Below, one piece after another: positions 17,675 through 26,558 of a stretch of DNA of 64,000 nucleotides. Under the pieces are notes generated by a model. It was not told where the DNA came from, did no database searches, and saw only the letters and a list, made by a program, of their open reading frames with translations. This stretch comes from Comamonas antarctica (GTDB lineage Bacteria; Pseudomonadota; Gammaproteobacteria; Burkholderiales; Burkholderiaceae_C): contig NZ_CP054840.1 of NCBI RefSeq assembly GCF_013363755.1, forward strand, positions 2,597,501 to 2,661,500, written 5' to 3'. Position 1 is the stretch's first letter, and the number at the start of each line of letters is the position of its first letter. Made by a program: the position numbers and the translations under genes.

Positions 17675-18313
17675 TCACGCCGCGGTCTCGATCCCGCTCC
17701 AGATCCACCATGACAGCGCGAGCATCATCACGCCCGTCAGTGCATCGAGCACGCGCCAGGGCAGCGGGTGCGCGAACACCTGCTGCAGGCGCCGGCCCGC
17801 GCTGGCCAGCAGCAGGAACCACAGCAGGCTGGCGCTGGCCGCGCCGGCCACGAATACCGCCTTGAGCGCACCGTCCTGGCGCGCACCGATGCTGCCTACC
17901 AGCAGCACGGTGTCCAGATAGACATGCGGATTGAACAGCGTGATCACGACCAGCGTGCCAAGCACGCCGACCAGCCCGCGCTGCGCCGCCTGCGGCTCCT
18001 GGATGGCCACATCGGGCGCATAGGCCACGCGCCACAGCGCATAGAGCCCATAGCACAGCAGAAACAGCGCCCCGCCCGCGGACAGCCAGAACGACAGCCC
18101 GGGCATGCTTGCCAGCAGTTGCGCCATGCCGGCCACGCCAATGCCGATCAGCAAGGCATCGCTGAGCACGCACCATGCGACGCAGGCCCGCACATGCCGG
18201 CCCTGCACCGCCTGGCGCAGCACATAGAGGTTTTGCGCGCCGATGGAGATGAGCAGCGACAGGCACACCGTGAAGCCGGCAATCCAGGAAGAGGAGATCA
18301 GGTTTGTCCACAT
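17675..18313 (-). CDS. argO: LysE/ArgO-family amino-acid exporter
   Basis: Inner-membrane exporter of 212 residues with about six hydrophobic segments. N-terminal GFTVCLSLLISIGAQNLYVLRQ and NPHVYLDTVLLVGSIGA match LysE/ArgO proteins, which export arginine and/or lysine and protect against their excess or toxic analogues such as canavanine. It is divergent from a LysR-type gene of the ArgP class, the classical arrangement in which ArgP with its amino-acid effector activates the exporter. Confidence 0.9.
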   Translation of the reverse strand: MWTNLISSSWIAGFTVCLSLLISIGAQNLYVLRQAVQGRHVRACVAWCVLSDALLIGIGVAGMAQLLASMPGLSFWLSAGGALFLLCYGLYALWRVAYAPDVAIQEPQAAQRGLVGVLGTLVVITLFNPHVYLDTVLLVGSIGARQDGALKAVFVAGAASASLLWFLLLASAGRRLQQVFAHPLPWRVLDALTGVMMLALSWWIWSGIETAA

Positions 18314-18382
18314 AAGGGAAATTGTCGATCCCGGCAGAAATTAAGTAAAATTAAACTAATTGCAACCACTTGAGACAAACTA
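18314..18382. promoter_or_regulatory. Divergent argO/argP control region
   Basis: A 69-base spacer with a strong AT island (AATTAAGTAAAATTAAACTAATTG) between divergent exporter and regulator. Reading leftward, TTGCAA followed about 15 bases later by ACTTAAT is a plausible argO promoter. ArgP would be expected to bind here. Confidence 0.5.
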
Positions 18383-19336
18383 ATGCTCGACTATTCCGGA
18401 CTCGAAGCGCTTGCCGCCGTGGTGCGCGAAGGCAGCTTCGAGCGCGCCGCGCGCAAGCTGCACATCACGCCCTCGGCGGTCTCGCAGCGCATCAAGCTGC
18501 TCGAGGAGCGCGTGGGACAGGTGCTGGTGCTGCGCGGCCAGCCCTGCACCGGCACCGAAGCCGGGCGCCGGCTGTGCCTGCATGTGGAGCAGGTGGCGCT
18601 GCTGGAAAACGAATTGCGCCGCACCAATCCCGCGCTGGTGGCCGAAGGCCAGTCCATGCCGCCCACGCTCAAGCTCGCGGTCAATGCCGACTCGCTGTCA
18701 TCGTGGTTCATGGAGGCGATGGCCAGCTTCACGCGCGCGGGCAACGAACTGCTGGACATCAGCATCGATGACCAGGACCACACCGCCAAGCGCATCAAGG
18801 AAGGCGCGGTCATGGCCGCCGTGACCGCCACCTCCACCAGCATCACCGGCTGCAATACCTGGCCGCTGGGGTCGATGCGCTATGTAGCCGCGGCCAGCCC
18901 GGAATTCATGCAGCAGCATTTCGCGCAAGGCGTGACGCCCGAGACCATCGCGCGCGCGCCCATGCTCAGCTACGACCGCAAGGATGCGATGCAGGACAAG
19001 TGGCTGCAGGCCCAGGGGCTGGCTTCGCGCCACGGCCCGCCCAAGCACTGGCTGCCATCGGCCTATGCGTTCGTGCGCGCCTGCGAGGCCGGGGTCGGCT
19101 GGGCGATGCAGCCGACGCTCATGATCCAGCGCTATCTCGATGCGGGAACGCTGGTGGAAGTGCTGCCCGATACGGCCGTCGACGTGCCGCTTTACTGGGC
19201 GCATGCGCGCAATGCGCAAGCCGGCCTGCAACGGCTCACGCATTGCGTGATCACCGCCGCGGCCGGCTGGCTCGAACCTCTGCCCGATGCGCAGCCGTCC
19301 GAAGACGACAGGGCGCCGGATCGGCGCGCAGGCTGA
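18383..19336 (+). CDS. argP: LysR-family regulator ArgP (IciA)
   Basis: Transcription regulator of 317 residues. The N-terminal winged helix (about 3-62) reads LDYSGLEALAAVVREGSFERAA and ITPSAVSQRIKLLE, typical of ArgP/IciA. The effector-binding domain spans about 90-290, with NADSLSSWF near its start as in ArgP. The C-terminal 20 residues are acidic/Arg rich and probably disordered. The gene is divergent from the LysE-type exporter and would activate it in response to arginine or lysine. Confidence 0.92.
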   Translation: MLDYSGLEALAAVVREGSFERAARKLHITPSAVSQRIKLLEERVGQVLVLRGQPCTGTEAGRRLCLHVEQVALLENELRRTNPALVAEGQSMPPTLKLAVNADSLSSWFMEAMASFTRAGNELLDISIDDQDHTAKRIKEGAVMAAVTATSTSITGCNTWPLGSMRYVAAASPEFMQQHFAQGVTPETIARAPMLSYDRKDAMQDKWLQAQGLASRHGPPKHWLPSAYAFVRACEAGVGWAMQPTLMIQRYLDAGTLVEVLPDTAVDVPLYWAHARNAQAGLQRLTHCVITAAAGWLEPLPDAQPSEDDRAPDRRAG

Positions 19337-19358
19337 AACAGCCTGCCGCGCCGCGGTT

Positions 19359-19847
19359 TCACTCCTGCTTGTTGAAGACGTAGTGGCGGTTGGCGCGCTC
19401 CCAGGCGGCCTTGGCCGCGGGCTCGGCTTCGTCCCACTTCAGGCGCGAGCCCAGGCGGCCGCCGTCCCAGCGCGACGACCAGTCGTTGCGTACTTCCTCC
19501 CAGGTCTCGCGGCCCGCGGCGCGGCCTTCCCAGCCGGCGCGGTAGGCCGGGGCATAGTCGTCATAGGTGTAGTCGGCGCGGAAATACTCTTCCTGGTCGT
19601 AGGCGCCGCGCCAGTAGGCTTCCTCGGCCGTCGGGTTGATGGCCTCGGCCACGCTGTGCCCCGCCAGGCCACCGGCCACCGCGCCCACCACGGCGCCGAC
19701 GGCGGCGCCCACCGGGCCGCCGATCGCGCCCGCTGCCGCACCGGCCAGCGCGCCGCCACCTGCGCCGACGCCCGTGCCCACGGGGTGGGCGCCGGGTTCG
19801 TCGGTGATGGGATCCAGGTTCAGGTTCTTGTGGTCGGGTGTGCTCAT
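19359..19847 (-). CDS. Glycine-zipper domain protein
   Basis: Hypothetical protein of 162 residues, no signal peptide. Residues about 23-68 form a long glycine-zipper segment (VGAGGGALAGAAAGAIGGPVG and following GxxxG steps). The remainder is acidic and aromatic, with repeated Y/W-rich turns such as EEAYWRGAYDQEEY, DYTYDDYAPAYRAGWEG and EEVRNDWSSRW. Similar proteins with a glycine zipper and a Tyr-rich tail are common in Burkholderiales and are often stress-related, but the role is unknown. The ATG at 19847 follows an AGGAGCC ribosome site. It appears monocistronic. Confidence 0.78.
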   Translation of the reverse strand: MSTPDHKNLNLDPITDEPGAHPVGTGVGAGGGALAGAAAGAIGGPVGAAVGAVVGAVAGGLAGHSVAEAINPTAEEAYWRGAYDQEEYFRADYTYDDYAPAYRAGWEGRAAGRETWEEVRNDWSSRWDGGRLGSRLKWDEAEPAAKAAWERANRHYVFNKQE

Positions 19848-20095
19848 GTTGGCTCCTGCTGAAATGGTGGGACGAGACGCATGGGGCAGTAGTTTTCCGC
19901 CTCCACGCGCAACACCTCCAGCTTGCATGAGCGCTTCGAGCTCGCGTGTAGTCCAAAGGGCGGCGGCGCTGCGGGCAAATGGAGTACCGCGGCACAGAAG
20001 CCTGCGCGCTTGATCTGCCGCAATGGCCGCACTGCACCGTCCGGCGATAGTGCTGGCATCGCGCCGGAACACCCCGGCCTCACTGGAGCACCTGG

Positions 20096-20239
20096 ATGAA
20101 ATTGTGGATCGACCTGTTTTCTACCGACTATGGCCTGATGAGCCTGATCGCCATCGTGCTGATCCTCTGCATGGGCGGCTTCTTCCTGCGGCTGTTCCTG
20201 GGGAAGATGAAGAGCATCGCGAACAAGGTGCCGGAGTAG
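20096..20239 (+). CDS. DUF3149-like micro-protein
   Basis: A 47-residue protein, MKLWIDLFSTDYGLMSLIA... with one membrane segment (about 14-36) and a basic C-terminal end. The DLFSTDYGLMSL start resembles DUF3149, a family of tiny betaproteobacterial single-pass membrane proteins of unknown function. GGAGCACCTGG upstream gives a modest ribosome site. The family match is from recognition of the pattern, so it is a moderate-confidence call. Confidence 0.65.
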   Translation: MKLWIDLFSTDYGLMSLIAIVLILCMGGFFLRLFLGKMKSIANKVPE

Positions 20240-20298
20240 CGTCCTGAACCGCCGACCGGCTGCCAGGGATGCCCGTCCATGGCGAGCCTGGCAGGCAA

Positions 20299-20529
20299 TC
20301 AGTAATGCGGCGGCAGCTCATCGCGCAGATTGCGCCCGCCGCCCACCCCGTCCGCCGGCACCTGCTGGCGCAGGTGGCGGACTTCGGCGAGCAGCGCGTC
20401 GATCTGCTGCTGCTGGCGGTAGATCGTCATGTTGAGCTGGTCCAGCGTGTCCTCGACATAGCTGGCCTTGATCTCCAGTTCGGTGATGCGTTCCTCGGCG
20501 CCATCACCCGCGCCCTGTGTCTCGCTCAT
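20299..20529 (-). CDS. slyX: SlyX family protein
   Basis: Small acidic coiled-coil protein of 76 residues. ERITELEIKASYVEDTLDQLN followed by IYRQQQQIDALLAEVRHL and the terminal PPHY are diagnostic of SlyX. The function is unknown; in enterobacteria it lies next to slyD. Its ATG overlaps the stop of the upstream aminotransferase by four bases, so the two are co-translated. Confidence 0.9.
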   Translation of the reverse strand: MSETQGAGDGAEERITELEIKASYVEDTLDQLNMTIYRQQQQIDALLAEVRHLRQQVPADGVGGGRNLRDELPPHY

Positions 20530-21728
20530 GCCTGCGCCCGCAGCGCCTGGCCCAGGCGCGCGATGCCGTCTTCGATCTTCGCCACATCGGCCGTGGCAAA
20601 CGACAGGCGGAAGGTCGAGACATCGGGATTCTGCGCAAAGAACGGCGCGCCGGGCACGAAGGCCACGCCCTGCGCGATGGCGCGCTGGGCCAGCACATTC
20701 GCGTCCTGCAGCTGGCCGCGCGCGCCGGTGAGCTTCACCCACAGGAACAGGCCGCCCTGGGGCGCGACAAAGCTCACCGCGTCGCCGAGCTCGCGTTGCA
20801 GCGCGGCGCCCATGGCGCGTGCGCGCTCGGCGTAGACCGCGCGCACCTTGGCCAGCGTGGCCGGCATGTGGCCGGCGCGCAGGTACTGGGCCGCCGTGGC
20901 CTGCGCAAACGTGCTGGTGTGGGCATCGCTGAACTGCTTGCACATCACCGCGCGGTCGCGCAGCTCGGCCGGCGCCACCAGCCAGCCGATGCGCAGGCCC
21001 GGGCTCAGCACCTTGCTCAGGCTGCCGCAATGCGCGAGCCACTCGCGGCTGCCCGGCACTTCGAACGACAGCGCCAGCAGGCTCGGCGGCGGCGCCGCGT
21101 CGAAGTACAGATCGCCATAGGGATCGTCCTCGACCACCAGGGTCTGGTACTTGACGGCCAGCTCCAGCACCTTGCGGCGGCGCTCGAGCGACAGCGTGGC
21201 GCCGCTGGGGTTGCCGAAGGTGGGAATCAGGTAGACCAGCTTGGGCTTGTGCTCGGCAATCAGCTTTTCCAGCTGCTCGACATCGACGCCGTGGTCGTCG
21301 ATCGGCGCGCTGATCACTTCCGCGCCATAGAGGCGGAAGCACTGGATGGTGGCCAGAAAGGTCGGTCCTTCGACGATCACCTTGTCCCCGGGGCTGATCA
21401 TGGTCTTGCCCAGCAGGTCCAGCGCCTGCTGGCTGCCGGTGGTGACCAGCAGGTCGGTCGGAGCCACGCCCGTCACGCCCTTGGCGGACATCAGCGCGGC
21501 CAGCTGTTCACGCAGCGGCTGGTAGCCTTCGGTGGCACCGTACTGCAGCGCACCGCCCGCCTCTTCGGTCAGCGCGGCCTCGGTGGCGGCGCGGATGCCG
21601 GCGACGTCGAACATCGCGCTGTCGGGAAAGCCGCCGGCAAAGCTGATGATGCCCGGCTTGCCCAGCAGCTTGAAAAGTTCACGGATTGCGGAGGTCTCCA
21701 CATTGTTCAGGCGCTCGGCGAATTGCAT
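20526..21728 (-). CDS. PLP-dependent aminotransferase, 2-aminoadipate/multi-substrate type
   Basis: Fold-type I aminotransferase of 400 residues. IISFAGGFPDSAMFD near the N-terminus, LQYGATEGYQPLREQLA, VTTGSQQALDLLGK, YLIPTFGNPSGATLS, VVEDDPYGDLYF and the Schiff-base lysine in GSLSKVLSPGLRIGW are all present. These match the LysN/2-aminoadipate and aromatic/branched-chain multi-substrate group without the GntR domain of MocR proteins. The actual substrate is not certain. It is followed directly by slyX and is divergent from nth. Confidence 0.88.
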   Translation of the reverse strand: MQFAERLNNVETSAIRELFKLLGKPGIISFAGGFPDSAMFDVAGIRAATEAALTEEAGGALQYGATEGYQPLREQLAALMSAKGVTGVAPTDLLVTTGSQQALDLLGKTMISPGDKVIVEGPTFLATIQCFRLYGAEVISAPIDDHGVDVEQLEKLIAEHKPKLVYLIPTFGNPSGATLSLERRRKVLELAVKYQTLVVEDDPYGDLYFDAAPPPSLLALSFEVPGSREWLAHCGSLSKVLSPGLRIGWLVAPAELRDRAVMCKQFSDAHTSTFAQATAAQYLRAGHMPATLAKVRAVYAERARAMGAALQRELGDAVSFVAPQGGLFLWVKLTGARGQLQDANVLAQRAIAQGVAFVPGAPFFAQNPDVSTFRLSFATADVAKIEDGIARLGQALRAQA

Positions 21729-21899
21729 AGATGGTCCGTTTCAGCAACAAAAATCAATGGCAGTCGTTCGGGCTGCCAACCCTGCATTTTTCATCAAATT
21801 CACATCGCGTGCGCGCGCTGGCGCACGCCCCCCCCGGAAACGGCGCCGCGCGGCCAGCGGGTTTTGCCCCACAATCGGCTTTTGCCCCGCGTTCCCGCC

Positions 21900-22544
21900 A
21901 TGAAGACTGCGCAGATCGTTCCCTTTTTCGCCACGCTCAAGGCCGCCAATCCCATGCCCAACACCGAGCTCGAGTACACGACGGTGTTCGAGCTGCTGAC
22001 GGCCGTGCTGCTTTCGGCCCAGGCCACCGATGTCGGCGTCAACAAGGCAACGCGCCGGCTGTTTCCCGTGGCCAATACGCCGCAGGCGATCCTGGACCTG
22101 GGACTCGAGGGGCTGGAGTCGTATATCAAGACCATCGGGCTGTACCACAGCAAGGCCCGGCATCTGATGGAGACCTGCCGCCGGTTGATCGAGCGCCATG
22201 GCGGGCAGGTGCCGCGCACGCGCGAGGCGCTGGAGGACCTGCCGGGCGTGGGCCGCAAGACCGCCAATGTGGTGCTCAATGTCGCGTTCGGCGAGCCGAC
22301 CATGGCCGTGGACACGCACATCTTTCGCGTCAGCAACCGCACCGGCCTGGCGCCGGGCGCCAATCCGCTGGCCGTCGAAAAGCAGCTGCTCAAGCGCGTG
22401 CCCGCGCAGTACGCGGTCGACTCGCACCACTGGCTGATCCTGCTGGGCCGCTATGTCTGCCAGGCGCGCAAGCCGCGCTGCTGGGAGTGCATCGTGGCCA
22501 GCTACTGCGACTTCCAGCCGAAAACGCCCGCGCCGCAGGGCTGA
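21900..22544 (+). CDS. nth: Endonuclease III
   Basis: Base-excision repair DNA glycosylase/AP lyase of 214 residues acting on oxidised pyrimidines. The helix-hairpin-helix LPGVGRKTANVVL supplies the catalytic lysine, and AVDTHIFRV supplies the catalytic aspartate. The C-terminal 4Fe-4S cluster motif C-x6-C-x2-C-x5-C (from CQARKPRCWEC) is intact. The ATG at 21900 gives the standard N-terminus MKTAQIVPFFATL; the frame continues open far upstream only as a shadow of the aminotransferase gene. Confidence 0.97.
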   Translation: MKTAQIVPFFATLKAANPMPNTELEYTTVFELLTAVLLSAQATDVGVNKATRRLFPVANTPQAILDLGLEGLESYIKTIGLYHSKARHLMETCRRLIERHGGQVPRTREALEDLPGVGRKTANVVLNVAFGEPTMAVDTHIFRVSNRTGLAPGANPLAVEKQLLKRVPAQYAVDSHHWLILLGRYVCQARKPRCWECIVASYCDFQPKTPAPQG

Positions 22545-22563
22545 CGCGGGCGCCGCGGCGGTT

Positions 22564-23688
22564 TCACGCGAAGTCGTCGCCCCGCGTCAGGGGCGCATGG
22601 CGGTAGCTGGCCGGCGTGCGCGAGAGCTTCACCGGCGCACCCACGCCCTGGTAGCCCGGCAGCTCCACGCGCAAGCCGCGGTGCAGCGTATGCGGATGGT
22701 CGAGCGCCGCATCGACGGCCTGCACCGGCGCGGCCGGCACGCCGATTTCCATCAGCTCGGTGGCCAGCCTGTCGCCATCGAAGCCTGCGAGGGCCTGCTC
22801 CAGCAACGCCTTGAGCGCGTCGCGGTGCACCGAGCGCTGGCCCGCCGTGACAAAGCGCGCGTCCTGCACCAGCGCCGCGCAGCCAATGTGCGCGCACAGC
22901 AGCCGGAACTGCCGGTCGTTGCCGACGGCAAAGAACACCGGGATGGTGCCGGTCTGCAGCACGTCGTAGGGCGCGATGTTGGGATGGGCATTGCCCGAGC
23001 GCTGCGGCGTCTTGCCGTCCATGAACCAGTTGGCCGCATGCGGGTGCAGCAGCGAGATGCCGCTGTCGTAGAGCGCGGCGTCGACGAGCTGGCCCAGGCC
23101 GCTGCGCTGGCGCTCGTGCAGCGCCATCATCACGCCGATCACCGCGTTCATGCCGGTGACCATGTCCACGACCGGCAGGCCGACGCGCAGTGGCCCGCCA
23201 TCGCGCTCGCCGTTGACGCTCATCAGTCCGGTCATGGCCTGGATCGCGGCGTCGTAGCCGGGCCAGGCGCCCAGCGGGCCGTCCTCGCCGAAGCCACTGA
23301 CGCGGCACCAGACCAGCCGCGGAAAGCGCTCGCGCATCTGCGCGTAGCCAACGCCCCATTTCTCCATCGTGCCGATCTTGAAGTTCTCGATCAGCACATC
23401 GGCCTGCGCCATCAGCGCCAGCAGCTTTTCCTGGCCCGACGCCGAAGACAGGTCGAGGAACTGCAGGCGCTTGTTGCGGTTGAGGCCATGGTAGTACGAG
23501 GCCACGCCGTCCTTGAACGGCGGGCCCCAGGCGCGCGTGTCGTCGCCGCTGGGCGGCTCGACCTTGAGCACGTCCGCGCCATGGTCGCCCAGGATCTGCC
23601 CGCACAGCGGGCCGCCCAGGATGCGCGAGAGATCGAGCACGCGCAGGCCCTGCAGCGCGCCGGTCGTCGGGATTCTTGTCGTGTCCAT
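22564..23688 (-). CDS. CaiB/BaiF family III CoA-transferase
   Basis: Formyl-CoA-transferase-like enzyme of 374 residues that moves CoA between carboxylic acids. GLRVLDLSRILGGPLCGQILGDHGADVLKVE, GPPFKDG, NRNKRLQFLDL and SGFGEDGP are family signatures; the catalytic aspartate is in PGYDAAIQAMTGLM. It is the last gene of a leftward trio with a Bug receptor and an acyl-CoA dehydrogenase. The trio would take up, activate and oxidise a carboxylic acid, probably a dicarboxylate. The exact acid is not readable. Confidence 0.9.
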   Translation of the reverse strand: MDTTRIPTTGALQGLRVLDLSRILGGPLCGQILGDHGADVLKVEPPSGDDTRAWGPPFKDGVASYYHGLNRNKRLQFLDLSSASGQEKLLALMAQADVLIENFKIGTMEKWGVGYAQMRERFPRLVWCRVSGFGEDGPLGAWPGYDAAIQAMTGLMSVNGERDGGPLRVGLPVVDMVTGMNAVIGVMMALHERQRSGLGQLVDAALYDSGISLLHPHAANWFMDGKTPQRSGNAHPNIAPYDVLQTGTIPVFFAVGNDRQFRLLCAHIGCAALVQDARFVTAGQRSVHRDALKALLEQALAGFDGDRLATELMEIGVPAAPVQAVDAALDHPHTLHRGLRVELPGYQGVGAPVKLSRTPASYRHAPLTRGDDFA

Positions 23689-23695
23689 GGGGGTT

Positions 23696-24673
23696 TCAAT
23701 CCAGTTTTGCACCCGAGGCGTCGACCACGGTTTTCCACTTGGCCATTTCTTCCTTGATGAAGCGCGCCAGGCCTTCAGGGGTCTGGTCCGATGCGGCTTC
23801 GAGGCCTTGCGCGGCGAAGCTGCTGCGCACCTTGTCCTTTTGCAGCGCCTGCACGAAAGCGCTGTTGAGCCTGGCGATGCGCTCGGGCGGCGTGCCCGCG
23901 GGCGCCACCACGCCAAAGAACACGCTCACGTCGTAGCCCGGCAGGCCCTGCTCGGCAATGGACGGGATGTCGGGCATGGCCTGCGAACGCTTTTCCGTCG
24001 CCACGCCAATCGCCTTGAGCCGGCCGGCCTTGATGTAGGGCATGGCCGTGAGGATGTCGGTGAAGCTCATCTGCACCTGGCCGGCAATCAGGTCGTTGAG
24101 GGCCGGGCCCGTGCCCTTGTAGGGCACATGCTGGAGCGAGGTACCGGCCATGCGGTTGAACAGCACGCCCGCGAGATGCGAGGAGGCGCCGTTGCCCGAC
24201 GAGGCGTAGTTGAGGCTTTTCGGCTGGGCCTTGTCGAGCGCGATCAGTTCCTTGAGGTTGCTGGCCTTGACGCTCGGATTCACCACCAGGATGTTGGGCA
24301 GGTAGCCGACGCGGATGATGGGTGCGAAGCTGGTCGCGGGATCGTAGGTGATCTTGCTGTAGAGGCTCTTGTTGATGGCCAGCGGCCCCGAGGTGCCGAA
24401 CATGATGGTGTAGCCATCGGGCTTGGCGCGCGCCACGCCATCGGCGCCGATGTTGCCGCCGGCGCCGGCCTTGTTCTCGACGATCACGCTCTGGCCGATT
24501 TCCTCGGTCAGTGCCGCGGCCAGCGTGCGCGCCATCGCGTCAGTGGGCCCGCCCGGCGGAAACGGCACGACGAAGTTGATCGGCTTCGATGGAAAGGCCT
24601 CGCCCTGGGCCAGGGCCGGGGTGGCGGCGGTGCAGGCCAGCGCACAGGCCAGCAGGAATCGACGGGTGGTCAT
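23696..24673 (-). CDS. Bug/TctC-family receptor
   Basis: Periplasmic solute-binding protein of 325 residues. The signal peptide is residues 1-23 (MTTRRFLLACALACTAATPALA). The mature part carries FPSKPINFVVPFPPGGPTDAMAR, NKAGAGGNIGADGVARAKPDGYTI and NYASSGNGASSHLAG. The start at 24673 begins the signal peptide; a longer frame reaches 24706 without support. It sits 7 bases before the CoA-transferase and 36 bases after the dehydrogenase, and would supply the substrate of that pathway. Confidence 0.92.
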   Translation of the reverse strand: MTTRRFLLACALACTAATPALAQGEAFPSKPINFVVPFPPGGPTDAMARTLAAALTEEIGQSVIVENKAGAGGNIGADGVARAKPDGYTIMFGTSGPLAINKSLYSKITYDPATSFAPIIRVGYLPNILVVNPSVKASNLKELIALDKAQPKSLNYASSGNGASSHLAGVLFNRMAGTSLQHVPYKGTGPALNDLIAGQVQMSFTDILTAMPYIKAGRLKAIGVATEKRSQAMPDIPSIAEQGLPGYDVSVFFGVVAPAGTPPERIARLNSAFVQALQKDKVRSSFAAQGLEAASDQTPEGLARFIKEEMAKWKTVVDASGAKLD

Positions 24674-24709
24674 GGTGTTGTCTCCTTTTATGAATCTCTT
24701 GCGCAAGCC

Positions 24710-26410
24710 TCAATGCGCCGGCTGCGCCCAGTCCGCGGGTATTTGCAGGTCCTGCAGCGGATCGCGCGGCAGCACGCGGTGCACCAGCACCAGCTGGGCC
24801 CAGCGCATGCGTTCGGCGCTGGCGGTGCGGCTGGCCTCCCAGGCCATGGCAATCGCCGTGAAGCTGTTGTAGAGCGCCGAGGCCGCGGTGCGCGCCAGGC
24901 GCTCGCCCTCGGCATTGGCATCGACCGCGGCCGCGGCAAACGCCGCCGCGCGCTCGAGCGCAGCGTGCAATGCCTGTTTGAACGCGGGCGCGGCATCGGT
25001 CTGCGCGAGCAGCCCGGCTGCGTGCTGCTGCAGCGCGGGCAGCGAGCCTTCGCGGCGGATCGCGCGCAGCACGTCGAGCGCGACAATGTTGCTGGTGCCT
25101 TCCCAGATCGAGCCCAGGTGGGCATCGCGCACCAGCCGCGGATCGCTCCACTCCTCGATGTAGCCGCAGCCGCCGCGCACTTCCATCGCATCGCCCGTGA
25201 CCTGGCGCGCATCGCGGCAGGCGCGGAACTTGATCAGCGGCGTGAGAATGCGCAGCAGCGCGTAGCCGCCCTCCTCGCCCGCGTCCGATCGCTGCAGTGC
25301 CTGCGCGGTCTGCAGCAGCATGCTGCGCGCCTGCTCCGAGCGGATGCGCAGCTTGTCGAGCTGGCGGCGCATCAGCGGCATGTCCTGCAGCGCCTTGCCG
25401 AAGGCCTGTCGTTGCTGCGCGATGTACTCGGCTTCGGCGACGGCGCGGCGCATCATGCCCGCGGCGCGCACGCCGTTCGACAGGCGCGAGTTGTTCACCA
25501 TGTCGGCCATCTGCGCGAAGCCGCGGCCCTGCTCGCCGACCAGATAGGCCACCGCGCCGTCGAGCTGGATCTCGCCGCTCGCCATGGAGCGCGTGCCGAG
25601 CTTTTCCTTGAGCCGAATGATGCGGTAGTGGTTGCTGCTGCCGTCGTCGAGCGTGCGCGGCAGCAGGAACAGCGACACCCCCTTCATGCCCGCGGGATCA
25701 CCTTCGACGCGCGCCAGCACCATGGCAAACGCCGCATCGGGGTTGGAGCAGAACCATTTGTCGCCGGTGAGGCGCCAGGCGCCGTCGGCATCGCGCCGCG
25801 CCAGCGTCTGCGTGTTGGCGATGTCGGAGCCGGCGGCCTGCTCGGTCATGAACATCGCGCCCTGGGCCTGGTCGTCGAAATCGGTGGCGGTGAGTTGCGG
25901 CCAGTATTTGGCGACCAATTCCGGCGCACCGAACTTGCGCAGCGTGCGCGTCAGCGAGTCGGTCATGGACAGCGGGCAGCACAGTCCGAACTCGGCCTGC
26001 ACGAACAGATAGGTCAGCGCGTACTTGGCCAGCGGCGGCAGCTTGCCGGCCCAGTCCAGCACGCCCTCGCGGTGCGACATGATGGCCAGGCTGAATTCGC
26101 CATAGGCCACGCGCTCCATCTCCACATAGGCCGGGTGCTTGTCGATGCGCTGGGCGTCGCGCCCGCTGCGCGTGCGGTGGGCCAGCGTCGGGGGGTTCTT
26201 GTCGGCCACCAGAGCCAGTTCATCGAGCCGGCCGCCGGCCAGCGCGCCCATGCGCGACAGGTAGGGCTGGAGGTGCGCATTCACGTCGGGCGGCAGATAC
26301 AGCTGCAGCAGCGGCGCGAACTGCGCGTCGGTGGTGTACAGGTTGCTGCCATGGCGGTCGGGAACCGGATGGGATGTGGCGGCGCTGCGGGCGCCCTCGG
26401 CGGTTTGCAT
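24710..26410 (-). CDS. AidB-like acyl-CoA dehydrogenase
   Basis: FAD flavoenzyme of 566 residues of the acyl-CoA dehydrogenase family, longer than classical members and closest in layout to AidB. Features are FMTEQAAGSDIANTQTLARR, LTGDKWFCSNPDAAF, GTRSMASGEIQLDGA, RLSNGVRAAGMMRRAVAEAEYI and GCGYIEEWSDPRLVRDAHLGSIWEGTSNI. The last holds the position of the catalytic glutamate region near IWEGTSN. It is the first gene of the CoA cluster and is divergent from a LysR regulator. Whether it oxidises an acyl-CoA or acts like AidB in alkylation defence cannot be settled; the neighbours favour catabolism. Confidence 0.87.
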   Translation of the reverse strand: MQTAEGARSAATSHPVPDRHGSNLYTTDAQFAPLLQLYLPPDVNAHLQPYLSRMGALAGGRLDELALVADKNPPTLAHRTRSGRDAQRIDKHPAYVEMERVAYGEFSLAIMSHREGVLDWAGKLPPLAKYALTYLFVQAEFGLCCPLSMTDSLTRTLRKFGAPELVAKYWPQLTATDFDDQAQGAMFMTEQAAGSDIANTQTLARRDADGAWRLTGDKWFCSNPDAAFAMVLARVEGDPAGMKGVSLFLLPRTLDDGSSNHYRIIRLKEKLGTRSMASGEIQLDGAVAYLVGEQGRGFAQMADMVNNSRLSNGVRAAGMMRRAVAEAEYIAQQRQAFGKALQDMPLMRRQLDKLRIRSEQARSMLLQTAQALQRSDAGEEGGYALLRILTPLIKFRACRDARQVTGDAMEVRGGCGYIEEWSDPRLVRDAHLGSIWEGTSNIVALDVLRAIRREGSLPALQQHAAGLLAQTDAAPAFKQALHAALERAAAFAAAAVDANAEGERLARTAASALYNSFTAIAMAWEASRTASAERMRWAQLVLVHRVLPRDPLQDLQIPADWAQPAH

Positions 26411-26558
26411 GTGCTTTGTCTCCTCGAAACCAGGCGGCCTCCACGGCCGCATGGAACAAATTCTGGAAACTCAAGCCATTCGCGTCAAATATTATTAAAG
26501 TATTGATTCATATTTCCAAGCAATGGATGGAACGGCCCGTCCCGTGTCACCACCCCGC
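26411..26558. promoter_or_regulatory. Divergent control region of CoA cluster
   Basis: About 150 bases between the acyl-CoA dehydrogenase and the LysR gene, with an AT island around 26485-26516 containing AATA-N9-TATT (26488-26504), a plausible LysR T-N11-A-type site. Promoters for both directions are expected here. Confidence 0.45.

Noticed and set aside
20517..21899. Upstream extension of nth across the aminotransferase gene
   Set aside because: Homology to endonuclease III starts at the ATG at 21900; the extension is the antisense of the aminotransferase.
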